DNA of 6,925 nt from Clostridiales bacterium (GCA_031289865.1 JAITOQ010000162.1:1-6925); one strand, 5' to 3'; counted from the first letter of the stretch, positions 1 to 5,828 are shown. Program-made: numbers and translations. Notes: generated by a model not told the origin, from the sequence alone.

Positions 1-498
1 ATATGGCAGAAACGGAGAGCAAATATTCTCTCTATCGTGACTTCGGGACGGATTAAATATCTCGATGAAATTCGTAAGGCGAACGGGTTTCTTTTAGGTC
101 TTATTGACAGAGATACGATAAAGTTTTTAGCAAAGACCCAAAAAACCGATAAATGCTGCGAATCCTATCTCGTGTCGTTAAACACGGAGGTCGGCAAACT
201 AAAAACGTATTTTAAGCCGTTTTATCCTATCGAGCAAGCGATTATTTCCGCACTTGACGCTCTTGTAGAACAATGCACCGCGCAATTTTTATCGCCCGAA
301 CAAGAGCTTGGGACAGAACTCAATACCGCCGCTAAGCGTTATAACACATTGTATGCGCAATATGATTGGGCATATTGGCAATATATACAAAAGCAAGCGG
401 ACGGAAAATTTTTGAACAGTAGCGTACAGTTTGACAAGGTATACGGCGAATTAGCTAAAGAAATGAAAAAGGACTACGACTATACATGGTTGTCGTAA
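1..498 (+). CDS. Unrecognised helical protein, 5' end uncertain or off the window
   Basis: The frame is open from base 1 to the TAA at 496-498, so the gene is probably cut by the left edge. The first in-frame start codon is GTG at 37, giving 153 residues. It has no convincing ribosome binding site: GGAG at 14-17 is about 20 bases away. The protein looks helical, with an aromatic-rich stretch near residues 105-120 (YAQYDWAYWQYIQ) and a lysine-rich C-terminal region. There is no signal peptide, membrane segment or motif I recognise. A second frame starts with ATG at 3 and reads 17 plausible residues (MAETESKYSLYRDFGTD) before TAA at 54-56, so a frameshift near base 50 or an overlapping upstream gene is possible. 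The gene ends 70 bases before a strong intrinsic terminator, which fits the end of a + strand transcript. Coding status is likely from length and the terminator. Function is unknown. Confidence 0.55.
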   Translation: MWQKRRANILSIVTSGRIKYLDEIRKANGFLLGLIDRDTIKFLAKTQKTDKCCESYLVSLNTEVGKLKTYFKPFYPIEQAIISALDALVEQCTAQFLSPEQELGTELNTAAKRYNTLYAQYDWAYWQYIQKQADGKFLNSSVQFDKVYGELAKEMKKDYDYTWLS

Positions 499-568
499 GA
501 CTTATAAGGCTTTTTGTATCAACCGTTCAAGGCTTTAATGCTTTGTGTTGTAATTTTTACCGTCCTCG

Positions 569-604
569 CAGTTGTCAAAAAATCCTTGACAACTGAATTT
601 TTTT
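569..604 (+). terminator. Intrinsic terminator after the left-edge gene
   Basis: A perfect 10-bp inverted repeat (CAGTTGTCAA at 569-578 and TTGACAACTG at 586-595) with a 7-base loop is followed by AA and a run of seven T (598-604). This is a textbook rho-independent terminator for + strand transcription, about 70 bases past the stop of the left-edge gene. On the - strand the hairpin is followed by GCGAGGACGG, with no T-run, so it should not efficiently stop the opposing small gene. Confidence 0.88.
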
Positions 605-610
605 GCGGCT

Positions 611-868
611 TTATTCCCCTTTGTCCTCTTTCAAAATTTGAGAAATCTCACGGATATATTTTTCCATTTTTGCCATCGTTTCCAAAATCACTCGATTTCG
701 GGACTCTTTTCTCTTTTCGTTGTCTTTCCAAAATTCGCAAATCTGTTTGTCGTCGCTGTCCTTGTGATGTTTGTTACAAAGTCCGTGACGGGTTCTGTTA
801 AATTCGTCATAGCCCTTGGTATAATATTCGCAATAAAAGTTACAATTTTTACATTTCGGTTCTTGCAT
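611..868 (-). CDS. Small Cys/His-rich, probably zinc-binding protein
   Basis: This 85-residue protein is preceded by an AGGAGG ribosome binding site (plus-strand CCTCCT at 879-884), ten bases upstream of the ATG at 868. The first half holds C6, C9, C13, H28, C31, H34, H35 and C44, in the pattern CxxCxxxC...HGxCxxHH...CxFW. This suggests a compact metal-binding domain, most likely zinc. Residues 50-85 are strongly charged and predicted helical, possibly a short coiled coil. There is no signal peptide or membrane segment, so it should be cytoplasmic. The layout resembles small hypothetical proteins common in Clostridia, but I cannot name a family. Two + strand frames overlap it (514-801 and 638-886). 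I prefer this one because of the ribosome binding site and the ordered Cys/His spacing. No convincing promoter is visible upstream, and DNA binding cannot be shown. Confidence 0.75.
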   Translation of the reverse strand: MQEPKCKNCNFYCEYYTKGYDEFNRTRHGLCNKHHKDSDDKQICEFWKDNEKRKESRNRVILETMAKMEKYIREISQILKEDKGE

Positions 869-878
869 AAAAGATTTT

Positions 879-884
879 CCTCCT
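879..884 (-). promoter_or_regulatory. Ribosome binding site of the small Cys/His-rich gene
   Basis: AGGAGG on the - strand lies ten bases before the ATG at 868. It is the main evidence for choosing this strand over the overlapping + strand frames. Confidence 0.8.
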
Positions 885-952
885 AAGTTTTACGTTAAAA
901 TTTTTTATGTTTACAACTGTTCAGATCTATCATCTTCCGTAAAAAAGTCGAC

Positions 953-1075
953 GTCATTCTGAGCGGAGCAAAGAATCTCAAACGCTTTCTCCGAATTCCT
1001 TTAATCGGAATACGAATTTATGTTTTTGAAAAAATACAGCCGACATTTTAGATTCTTCGCAAGCTCAGAATGACA
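953..1075. repeat. Inverted pair of a dispersed repeat (MITE/REP-like)
   Basis: The left arm at 953-978 reads GTCATTCTGAGC, then GGAGCA, then AAGAATCT. The right arm at 1050-1074 is its imperfect reverse complement: the outer 12 bases and inner 8 bases match, with a short divergent middle. The arms enclose about 71 bases with no gene. A transcript from either strand could fold into a long stem. A diverged third copy lies at 5255-5281. This resembles the short GTCATTCTGAG...AAGAATCT repeats scattered through intergenic regions of many bacterial genomes. That comparison is from memory; mobility is not shown. Confidence 0.75.
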
Positions 1076-1110
1076 TTAACTTTTTTTAAAATGACACTAA
1101 TTTTTTTAAA
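1070..1110. repeat. Short tandem duplication at the edge of the inverted repeat
   Basis: Two near-identical units abut. Unit one, at 1070-1090, is ATGACATTAAC followed by T7 and AAA. Unit two, at 1091-1110, is ATGACACTAA followed by T7 and AAA. The first unit overlaps the outer end (AATGACA) of the dispersed repeat, so this looks like slippage or a duplication of the repeat boundary. Confidence 0.7.
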
Positions 1111-1195
1111 AACGGAAATATATCTACAGAAATACATATCCGATGCCTAATAAGTTACTTATGTTTTCATTATATCACTTTAATTTCAAAAAAAC

Positions 1196-1224
1196 TTGAC
1201 AAAGTTCAAATGAACTTATATAAT
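1196..1224 (+). promoter_or_regulatory. Perfect-consensus sigma-A promoter of the zinc-ribbon operon
   Basis: TTGACA at 1196-1201 and TATAAT at 1219-1224 are separated by exactly 17 bases, matching the housekeeping (sigma-A/sigma-70) consensus at all twelve positions. The expected transcription start is about 1230-1232, only three to five bases before the ATG at 1235. Such a strong promoter normally needs a repressor if the product is not wanted constitutively; the spacer palindrome supplies a candidate operator. Confidence 0.88.
1202..1217. promoter_or_regulatory. Perfect palindromic operator inside the promoter spacer
   Basis: AAGTTCA (1202-1208), AA, and TGAACTT (1211-1217) form a perfect 7-bp inverted repeat with a 2-base centre, lying entirely between the -35 and -10 boxes. 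A dimeric repressor bound here would block RNA polymerase. The arm type (GTTCA/TGAAC) is reminiscent of MarR- or ArsR-type operators, but no regulator gene is in the window and the family is a guess. I found no second copy of the site here. Confidence 0.72.
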
Positions 1225-1234
1225 AGATATTGAT

Positions 1235-1936
1235 ATGAAAAAAACAAAAAAGGAAAACGGCGCAAGGACGCAAAAGGCGGTTTTGCGTTATGCTAAATAC
1301 GACATAAACACGCTGATAACGCTTCAACCGTTTATCATTGTTTTTGGTATGCTGTTTTGCATTACGGTTTTTTTCGGAGTGCCGATACTACTTATGGGGC
1401 TTTACGGGTTGATCGGGTGGGATCTCAACTTTGAGCAAGGTTTTGGCGCGCCTACGATTATTTTTATCGTTTTCGTTTTAGCCGATCCCGTTCTTTGCGG
1501 TGTGTTTTTGTTTCAACCGTTTTTTAATTGGCTGTCGTTCCGCTTGAGCTTGCTAAAAAAAATGCGGGGTTTTATTATCGACGCATTGTCAAAGGATATT
1601 ATATTCCTCGACGAATTTCCTCGCGGCGGCACTGTATTTGATAAAGAACATGCCCTCGCCGCATCAAAAGCTCTCGTGAAATGCGGCGCGCTCGCGGGAT
1701 ATGAGCCGATAAGCGACATATTGCTCGCAAAAATCACGCTCCGTCTATCCGACGACGATGCACGCGAATATCTAAAGATACACAATAACGGCGGTAAAAT
1801 CACCGACGTCACCATAAAACTGCCCGACGTTGAGCGCGACACACATTGCGATAACTGCGGAAATCTCTTTTTGGACGGAGACGGCTACTGCGCGTACTGC
1901 GGTACGGCGCGCAAGGATTTGAGGAGGCGGCTATAA
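1235..1936 (+). CDS. Two-pass membrane protein with C-terminal zinc ribbon
   Basis: This 233-residue protein is the first gene of a two-gene operon. The basic N-terminus (MKKTKK) is followed by two hydrophobic segments (about 33-60 and 72-97). Next comes a soluble helical region (about 100-165) with the motif IIDALSKDIIFLDE, an LAKITLRL...KLPDV segment (164-199), and a C-terminal zinc ribbon with C205, C208, C219 and C222 (CDNCG...CAYCG). With a membrane hairpin both ends should be cytoplasmic, placing the ribbon inside the cell. The membrane-plus-helical unit recurs twice in the next gene. There is no Shine-Dalgarno before the ATG; the promoter predicts a near-leaderless message. A TTG at 1283 behind AAGGCGG is a weak alternative start that keeps all domains. 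It resembles the 'zinc-ribbon domain-containing protein' class of Firmicutes; biochemical function is unknown. Confidence 0.85.
   Translation: MKKTKKENGARTQKAVLRYAKYDINTLITLQPFIIVFGMLFCITVFFGVPILLMGLYGLIGWDLNFEQGFGAPTIIFIVFVLADPVLCGVFLFQPFFNWLSFRLSLLKKMRGFIIDALSKDIIFLDEFPRGGTVFDKEHALAASKALVKCGALAGYEPISDILLAKITLRLSDDDAREYLKIHNNGGKITDVTIKLPDVERDTHCDNCGNLFLDGDGYCAYCGTARKDLRRRL
1922..1927 (+). promoter_or_regulatory. Ribosome binding site that sets the start of the second operon gene
   Basis: AGGAGG lies inside the last codons of the upstream gene, ten bases before the ATG at 1938. It supports that start over the later in-frame ATG at 1983, which has no Shine-Dalgarno. The stop of the first gene and this ATG are one base apart, so the two are probably translationally coupled. 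Confidence 0.85.
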
Positions 1937-1937
1937 T

Positions 1938-3263
1938 ATGCGTATCGCGCTCAACGGCTATACCCGAATAGAACACACCCGTATGATAAAAAAAGACCTT
2001 TCGCGGCAAGAGGCGTTGCGAAAGCGTCTTAGCGTTATCTGTATGCCGGGGCTGTTTATACTCGGTTTAGGTCTTTTTTCTCTCTCTATTCCGTTCGCCT
2101 ATACAAAATGGCTTTGGCTGACAATCCCGACGGGAGTCATGCTCTGTGTCGGCTCGTTTCTCTCGATGATCCCGATTGAGTATATGGAAAAACGAATCGC
2201 ATTCCTCAAAAAAATCCTTGAGGTTATACGAAAAAGCGAGGTCATTTATTTAGACGATGAGTGTTTTTCCGAATTGCTACCGAAACAGCGTATGATATTG
2301 GCGAAACGGCTGACCGAAGTACCGATGCTCGGAGATTACGAGTTTTTTTCGTCAAACGATTCTATGCAAAATTGCGTTTTGGCAAAGCGGTCGCTGTATT
2401 TAAGTGCGGAGCGGATAATCGCCTTTCGTACCCTCGATCTATTCGCGTTATCCACACGGCTCACCGACTCAAACCTAAAGGTTTTGGAGAGTGCGTCGCT
2501 CATTTTGCCCGACGTGCTTGTAAAGGAATCCGCTCGTCCAAGATATTTTATCGGCGACGACAAGCTCGTCAATTATCACAAATCCAAATATGTTTGCAGC
2601 AATTATGAGGACAAGCTAAACCGCATAGCAAAAATGAACCCGGAATGGTGGCGCGGAGTAAGAGTTTTTCTATTCGGTTTCGGATTGTTTATCGCCTCAG
2701 TAATTACGGTGGCGGCTACAAAAAATCTAATATGTTTATTCGGCGTTGGCGCGGCTTTTGCCTCTTTTCTCTCCGTTCCCTTTTTTGATTGGGTTTTTGA
2801 GGAAAAAAAGCAAGGCTATTCCCGAACCAAAAACATAGCGGACGCCATAAACAAAAACAATATCACCGACCTCGCCGAAAAATGTTTTAGCGGTTTGACG
2901 CTCGAACAGCGAATTGCAGTTTGTGAAAAACTGATTTTGATAGGTGCGACAAAAAGAGCGCGCCGCGTCGTCGGAAATCTCGCCGTCGTCACGACCGAAA
3001 AAAAATATACCGCGGAGGAAGTGAACAACATAATATTCGGTATAAAAGAAAAATCGCCGATAACCGTACCGACGAAAAGAACGCGGAAAGAAAAACGCAA
3101 GCCTTTATCCCCGCCGCCCGCGCCGCAAAGCAGCGTCAATATCATGATCCCAGAACCCAAAACCAATTGCTCCTCTTGCGGCGCGGCAATACGCGAGAGC
3201 GCACGCTTTTGCGTACATTGCGGCGCAAGAGTCGAAAACGTAATAAATAAATTTAACGAGTGA
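1938..3263 (+). CDS. Four-pass membrane protein with duplicated module and C-terminal zinc ribbon
   Basis: This 441-residue protein begins one base after the previous stop. It has two membrane hairpins (about 33-53 with 59-78, and 241-260 with 263-284), each followed by a soluble helical stretch. The first copy carries ILEVIRKSEVIYLDD (93-107), then VLAKRSLYLSAERI and LPDV (190-193). The second carries IADAINKNNITDLAE (300-314) and is shorter after that. Both correspond to the single module of the upstream protein; PFFDW (281-285) matches PFFNW there. A basic, proline-rich linker (about 380-398) leads to a C-terminal zinc ribbon with C411, C414, C425 and C428 (CSSCG...CVHCG). Both hairpins return to the same side, so the ribbon should be cytoplasmic. 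No enzyme motif is seen. It is probably a partner or paralogue of the first gene product, perhaps a scaffold or sensor; that role is inference. Confidence 0.87.
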   Translation: MRIALNGYTRIEHTRMIKKDLSRQEALRKRLSVICMPGLFILGLGLFSLSIPFAYTKWLWLTIPTGVMLCVGSFLSMIPIEYMEKRIAFLKKILEVIRKSEVIYLDDECFSELLPKQRMILAKRLTEVPMLGDYEFFSSNDSMQNCVLAKRSLYLSAERIIAFRTLDLFALSTRLTDSNLKVLESASLILPDVLVKESARPRYFIGDDKLVNYHKSKYVCSNYEDKLNRIAKMNPEWWRGVRVFLFGFGLFIASVITVAATKNLICLFGVGAAFASFLSVPFFDWVFEEKKQGYSRTKNIADAINKNNITDLAEKCFSGLTLEQRIAVCEKLILIGATKRARRVVGNLAVVTTEKKYTAEEVNNIIFGIKEKSPITVPTKRTRKEKRKPLSPPPAPQSSVNIMIPEPKTNCSSCGAAIRESARFCVHCGARVENVINKFNE

Positions 3264-3293
3264 CGGTTTTATTTGCGAGGGCTTTTTAATCAA

Positions 3294-5066
3294 CTAATTT
3301 AGGAAGAATATTTCGGCATAACAAAGCCAATTCCAATCCTTATTCCATTCCGTCATCACATTGCGGGAATAAATACCAATCTCTTGCTTTTTCGACCAAT
3401 TATAAAACGCGCTTTCGCCGATATAGCTTACGCTTTGCGGAATGACGATATATGAAAGCGCGGTGCATTTCTCAAAGGCATGCCCCCCTATACTTCTAAT
3501 ATTTTTAGAGAGGACAATCGACTCAAGCTCGATACAATCATAAAAGGCATAGCTCCCTATATCGATTACGCTATCCGGCATGACGAGCGACGTCAGTCCG
3601 TAACAAGCATAAAATGCTCTGTCCGCTATCCTTGTCGTACAGTCAAGAAGCGTTATCTGACCGTAATACACGTCCCCCTTATATCCGACGACCCATTCGC
3701 CGATATAGATTATCGAATCATCGGGGGCGTTATTCCATATCCCCGTTTCCTTAAAAGCCTTTGCGCCGATATGCGTCACATTGTTTAAATCGATCGATAC
3801 CAAATCACTGCAACCGAAAAAAGCCGCAGACCCGATAGTGACTAAGCTATCCGGCAGATAGACTTCCGTCACACCGGCGCACCCAAAAAACGCGCCGCCC
3901 GCGATTCCTTTTGTCCCGCCGTTTATCATCACCGTTTCGTCAAGCGTTCCATCGGTACCGATTACCCAACCGTCTAAGTAGAGGATATTTGCGAGATTGT
4001 ATGCGTTTTCAAAAACTCTCGTTCCCTTAAAAGCGTCTTGTCCGATTTCTTCCACGCCGTTAGGAATGTTGATATAGGTCAAAGCGTTGCATTCTTGAAA
4101 CGCGGAATCACCTATATATCTTATGCTCTCAGGAAGAGTGATCGAGGTCAATTTGTAACAGCCGTAAAAAGCGTCTTTATCAATCGAGCTTCCTCCCGTC
4201 ACAATCACCTCGCGGAGCGACGGTTGAACCTCGTCTTTATTTTTATCAGCATTTATCGCCCCGAAAATATATCCGAAATGAGAGTTGTAGCCGTATACCC
4301 CGTTTTGAACTGCACCGACAAACGGTACCGTTAGCTTTTTGATACTGAAACAGTCGGCAAAAGCGTTGAAACCTATTTCTTTGACGCTGTCCGCAATCGC
4401 AACAGTCACGAGTCCGCGGCACCCGCGAAAGGCATAGTCGTCGATACGGCTCCCGCCCGTTATCACAACCTCGCGAAGGGTCGTAGGAACATAGAGTATA
4501 TTTTCTCCGCTGCTGTTTGCGCCGAAGATATAGCCGAAATGTCCGTTGCGCGATTCGTCTAAGCTCGCACCGACAAACGGTATCGTCAAGCTTTCAAGCC
4601 GATGACAGCTTGCAAAAGAGCTATTGATAGAAGACACGGGTTTACCGTTAAATTCAGACGGGATTACGAGTTCCGTTTCATCGTATGCCGCTTCGTTAGT
4701 CACCATATAGCCGTCATAATACTCGGTGAATCTCAACAATCCGTCGTCGGAAAGATAGCTTTTTTGTATCGAACGATTGTTGTTTTGTACGATAAAAACC
4801 ACCGCCGTAAATGCCGCCGCTAAAAAAAATATGGTAATAGCAATCGTAGTGATGATTATGCGCGCTTTTTTTGAAGGAGCGGTTTTTGACGGCGGCGCAT
4901 AATAAGCGGACGCCGTTTTGGGTGGCGGCGCATAAGAGGCGGGTGCCGTGCGTTCAACCCGTTCAAATCGTTCCGTTTTAGGCTCTTCAAATTCAAGACT
5001 TCCGCACACCTCGCAAAAAATCGCTTTGTCGTCGTAAACCTTTCCGCAATCACAGCATTTTTTCAT
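3294..5066 (-). CDS. Membrane-anchored BspA-like leucine-rich-repeat protein with N-terminal zinc ribbon
   Basis: This 590-residue protein starts at ATG 5066, six bases after AGGAGG. Domains in order: a zinc ribbon with C4, C7, C18 and C21 (CCDCG...CEVCG); a Pro/Ala/Tyr/Lys linker with two YAPPxKTA-type repeats (about 41-66); a membrane segment (about 69-93) preceded by KKAR; then about 480 residues of BspA-type (LRR_5) leucine-rich repeats of the form 'I...AF.gC..L..I.LP.SV..IG'. The positive-inside rule puts the ribbon in the cytoplasm and the repeats outside. An 87-residue unit is tandemly repeated (161-213 and 246-300), each holding PFVGA, HFGYIFGA and a LREV...TGGS.ID stretch. A second irregular insert recurs at 348-373 and 440-465 (YLDGWVIG and YIGEWVVG). 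BspA-like repeats are associated with binding or adhesion in other bacteria. No LPXTG motif or secretion signal other than the membrane segment is seen. The gene converges on the zinc-ribbon operon with 30 bases between stops. Confidence 0.93.
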   Translation of the reverse strand: MKKCCDCGKVYDDKAIFCEVCGSLEFEEPKTERFERVERTAPASYAPPPKTASAYYAPPSKTAPSKKARIIITTIAITIFFLAAAFTAVVFIVQNNNRSIQKSYLSDDGLLRFTEYYDGYMVTNEAAYDETELVIPSEFNGKPVSSINSSFASCHRLESLTIPFVGASLDESRNGHFGYIFGANSSGENILYVPTTLREVVITGGSRIDDYAFRGCRGLVTVAIADSVKEIGFNAFADCFSIKKLTVPFVGAVQNGVYGYNSHFGYIFGAINADKNKDEVQPSLREVIVTGGSSIDKDAFYGCYKLTSITLPESIRYIGDSAFQECNALTYINIPNGVEEIGQDAFKGTRVFENAYNLANILYLDGWVIGTDGTLDETVMINGGTKGIAGGAFFGCAGVTEVYLPDSLVTIGSAAFFGCSDLVSIDLNNVTHIGAKAFKETGIWNNAPDDSIIYIGEWVVGYKGDVYYGQITLLDCTTRIADRAFYACYGLTSLVMPDSVIDIGSYAFYDCIELESIVLSKNIRSIGGHAFEKCTALSYIVIPQSVSYIGESAFYNWSKKQEIGIYSRNVMTEWNKDWNWLCYAEIFFLN

Positions 5067-5072
5067 GAAAAT

Positions 5073-5078
5073 CCTCCT
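5073..5078 (-). promoter_or_regulatory. Ribosome binding site of the leucine-rich-repeat gene
   Basis: AGGAGG on the - strand, within AAAGGAGGA, sits six bases before the ATG at 5066 and fixes that start. Confidence 0.88.
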
Positions 5079-5094
5079 TTTTTTCTACTATCTT

Positions 5095-5123
5095 ATTATA
5101 ATATAAATTAGAAGTTTTGTAAA
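5095..5123 (-). promoter_or_regulatory. Sigma-A promoter of the leucine-rich-repeat gene
   Basis: Read on the - strand, TTTACA (5123-5118) and TATAAT (5100-5095) are separated by 17 bases: five of six and six of six matches to consensus. The predicted transcription start is near 5088, giving a leader of about 22 bases that includes the AGGAGG. The gene therefore appears to be its own transcription unit, separated from the upstream - strand genes by the hairpin terminator at 5165-5213. Confidence 0.78.
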
Positions 5124-5164
5124 GTAGTTTAAAAAAACACTAAAAACATATATAAAAAACCGTT

Positions 5165-5213
5165 AAAAAAACATAGAGTATTCTATAAATGCGTGTTTTG
5201 TAGAATACTCTAT
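5165..5213 (-). terminator. Intrinsic terminator of the kinase/beta-sandwich transcript
   Basis: A perfect 13-bp inverted repeat (arms 5173-5185 and 5201-5213, core TAGAGTATTCTA / TAGAATACTCTA) encloses a 15-base loop. On the - strand it is followed by G and seven T (5171-5165), the form expected for termination about 120 bases past the stop at 5333. The stem is AT-rich. On the + strand only four T follow, so weak bidirectional activity is possible. Confidence 0.78.
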
Positions 5214-5254
5214 TTTAAAATAAGCGGTATATATGATAAATTTATTGACGTTTT

Positions 5255-5281
5255 GGATCTTTCGATATGCTCAAGATGACG
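5255..5281. repeat. Single diverged copy of the dispersed repeat
   Basis: GGATCTTTCG at 5255-5264, then ATATG, then CTCAAGATGAC (5270-5280), matches the right arm at 1050-1074 (AGATTCTTCG...CTCAGAATGAC) in order and spacing, with several substitutions. It sits in the 3' untranslated region between the beta-sandwich gene and its terminator, with no inverted partner nearby. Confidence 0.55.
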
Positions 5282-5332
5282 CCGACTTTGTAATAAATTC
5301 GGTTACGATGACGGATACAATGTCACGTTGCT

Positions 5333-5809
5333 TTAAAACAATCCGCCTTGCCGCTCAAAATAAGCGAACGGATAAAAGAGCGTAAGCGCGGTGGTTTTTC
5401 CTTGGACGCGGATACCGACTTTAAAGTACAAAGCGGTTTCGGGCGGTTGAAAACGGCGGTAAATTTTTGTAAAGACGTGCTTAACCGACGGGGCTATATT
5501 TTCGGTCGCCGTCGAAATTTTTTGAAAAAACTCGTCGTAGTATTCTATATAAAGCCCTATTTCGGAATACTCTACCGCACGGATGTGACTGCCGAAGAGA
5601 ATATTGCACCCCTTTTTTAGCTCCGCAAACGGTTCGTAATACAGCGAAACCTCTTTTTCGGATTGCCCCTTCGGAATGCTCAAGCTGCAAGTGTGCGCGC
5701 CCGACACCGTGAGTTCGTCATAGGTAAAACTGCCGCTCTCGTCTATGTAGTACATCGGCGCATCGTCGGCACACAGTTCAAAATTTGAATTTAGAAGCAA
5801 ATTTCGCAA
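5333..5809 (-). CDS. Probable beta-sandwich (galactose-binding-like) protein, TTG start
   Basis: This 158-residue protein has no signal peptide or membrane segment. It opens with NLLLNSNFEL (residues 3-12), the kind of N-terminal strand seen in carbohydrate-binding-module-like jelly-roll domains of phage tail and surface proteins. Alternating hydrophobic/polar strands follow, ending with FKVGIRVQG and an ALTLFYPFAYFE strand, consistent with one complete domain. The assignment is by motif style and is moderate at best; ligand and partner are unknown. The TTG at 5809 is the only usual start codon in the open frame and follows AAAGGCGGGTGA, a near-match to the full Shine-Dalgarno sequence. The frame stays open upstream to the TAA that ends the kinase gene, 84 bases away and in the same frame. 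No promoter or terminator is obvious between them, so co-transcription is likely. A hairpin terminator follows at 5165-5213. Confidence 0.72.
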   Translation of the reverse strand: MRNLLLNSNFELCADDAPMYYIDESGSFTYDELTVSGAHTCSLSIPKGQSEKEVSLYYEPFAELKKGCNILFGSHIRAVEYSEIGLYIEYYDEFFQKISTATENIAPSVKHVFTKIYRRFQPPETALYFKVGIRVQGKTTALTLFYPFAYFERQGGLF

Positions 5810-5816
5810 TGAAAAA

Positions 5817-5828
5817 TCACCCGCCTTT
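5817..5828 (-). promoter_or_regulatory. Extended Shine-Dalgarno supporting the TTG start
   Basis: AAAGGCGGGTGA on the - strand differs from the ideal AAAGGAGGTGA by a C for A and one extra G. It lies seven bases before the TTG at 5809 and is the reason to accept this unusual start. Confidence 0.55.

Noticed and set aside
514..886. Two overlapping + strand frames (514-801 and 638-886)
   Set aside because: They lie antisense to the Cys/His-rich gene, which has an AGGAGG and a metal-binding pattern. The first spans the intrinsic terminator at 569-604. Their products are low-complexity Phe/Cys/Val-rich shadows.
886..950. Possible promoter for the small Cys/His-rich gene on the - strand
   Set aside because: The best pair (TTGTAA and TAAAAC, about 18 bases apart) matches consensus poorly in AT-rich DNA, so it is not listed.
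953..1075. CRISPR array
   Set aside because: There are only two arms, inverted rather than direct, with one interval. There are no regularly spaced spacers and no cas genes.
1513..2009. Minus-strand frames opposite the first zinc-ribbon gene
   Set aside because: No ribosome binding site and no recognisable domain. The + strand proteins here have membrane segments and a zinc ribbon.
4038..4334. Plus-strand frames inside the leucine-rich-repeat gene
   Set aside because: They are antisense shadows produced by the repetitive leucine-rich-repeat codons, with no start signals.
5348..5620. Plus-strand 90-residue frame opposite the beta-sandwich gene
   Set aside because: It is very basic, has no ribosome binding site, and opposes a frame with ordered beta-strand character that fits an operon with the kinase.
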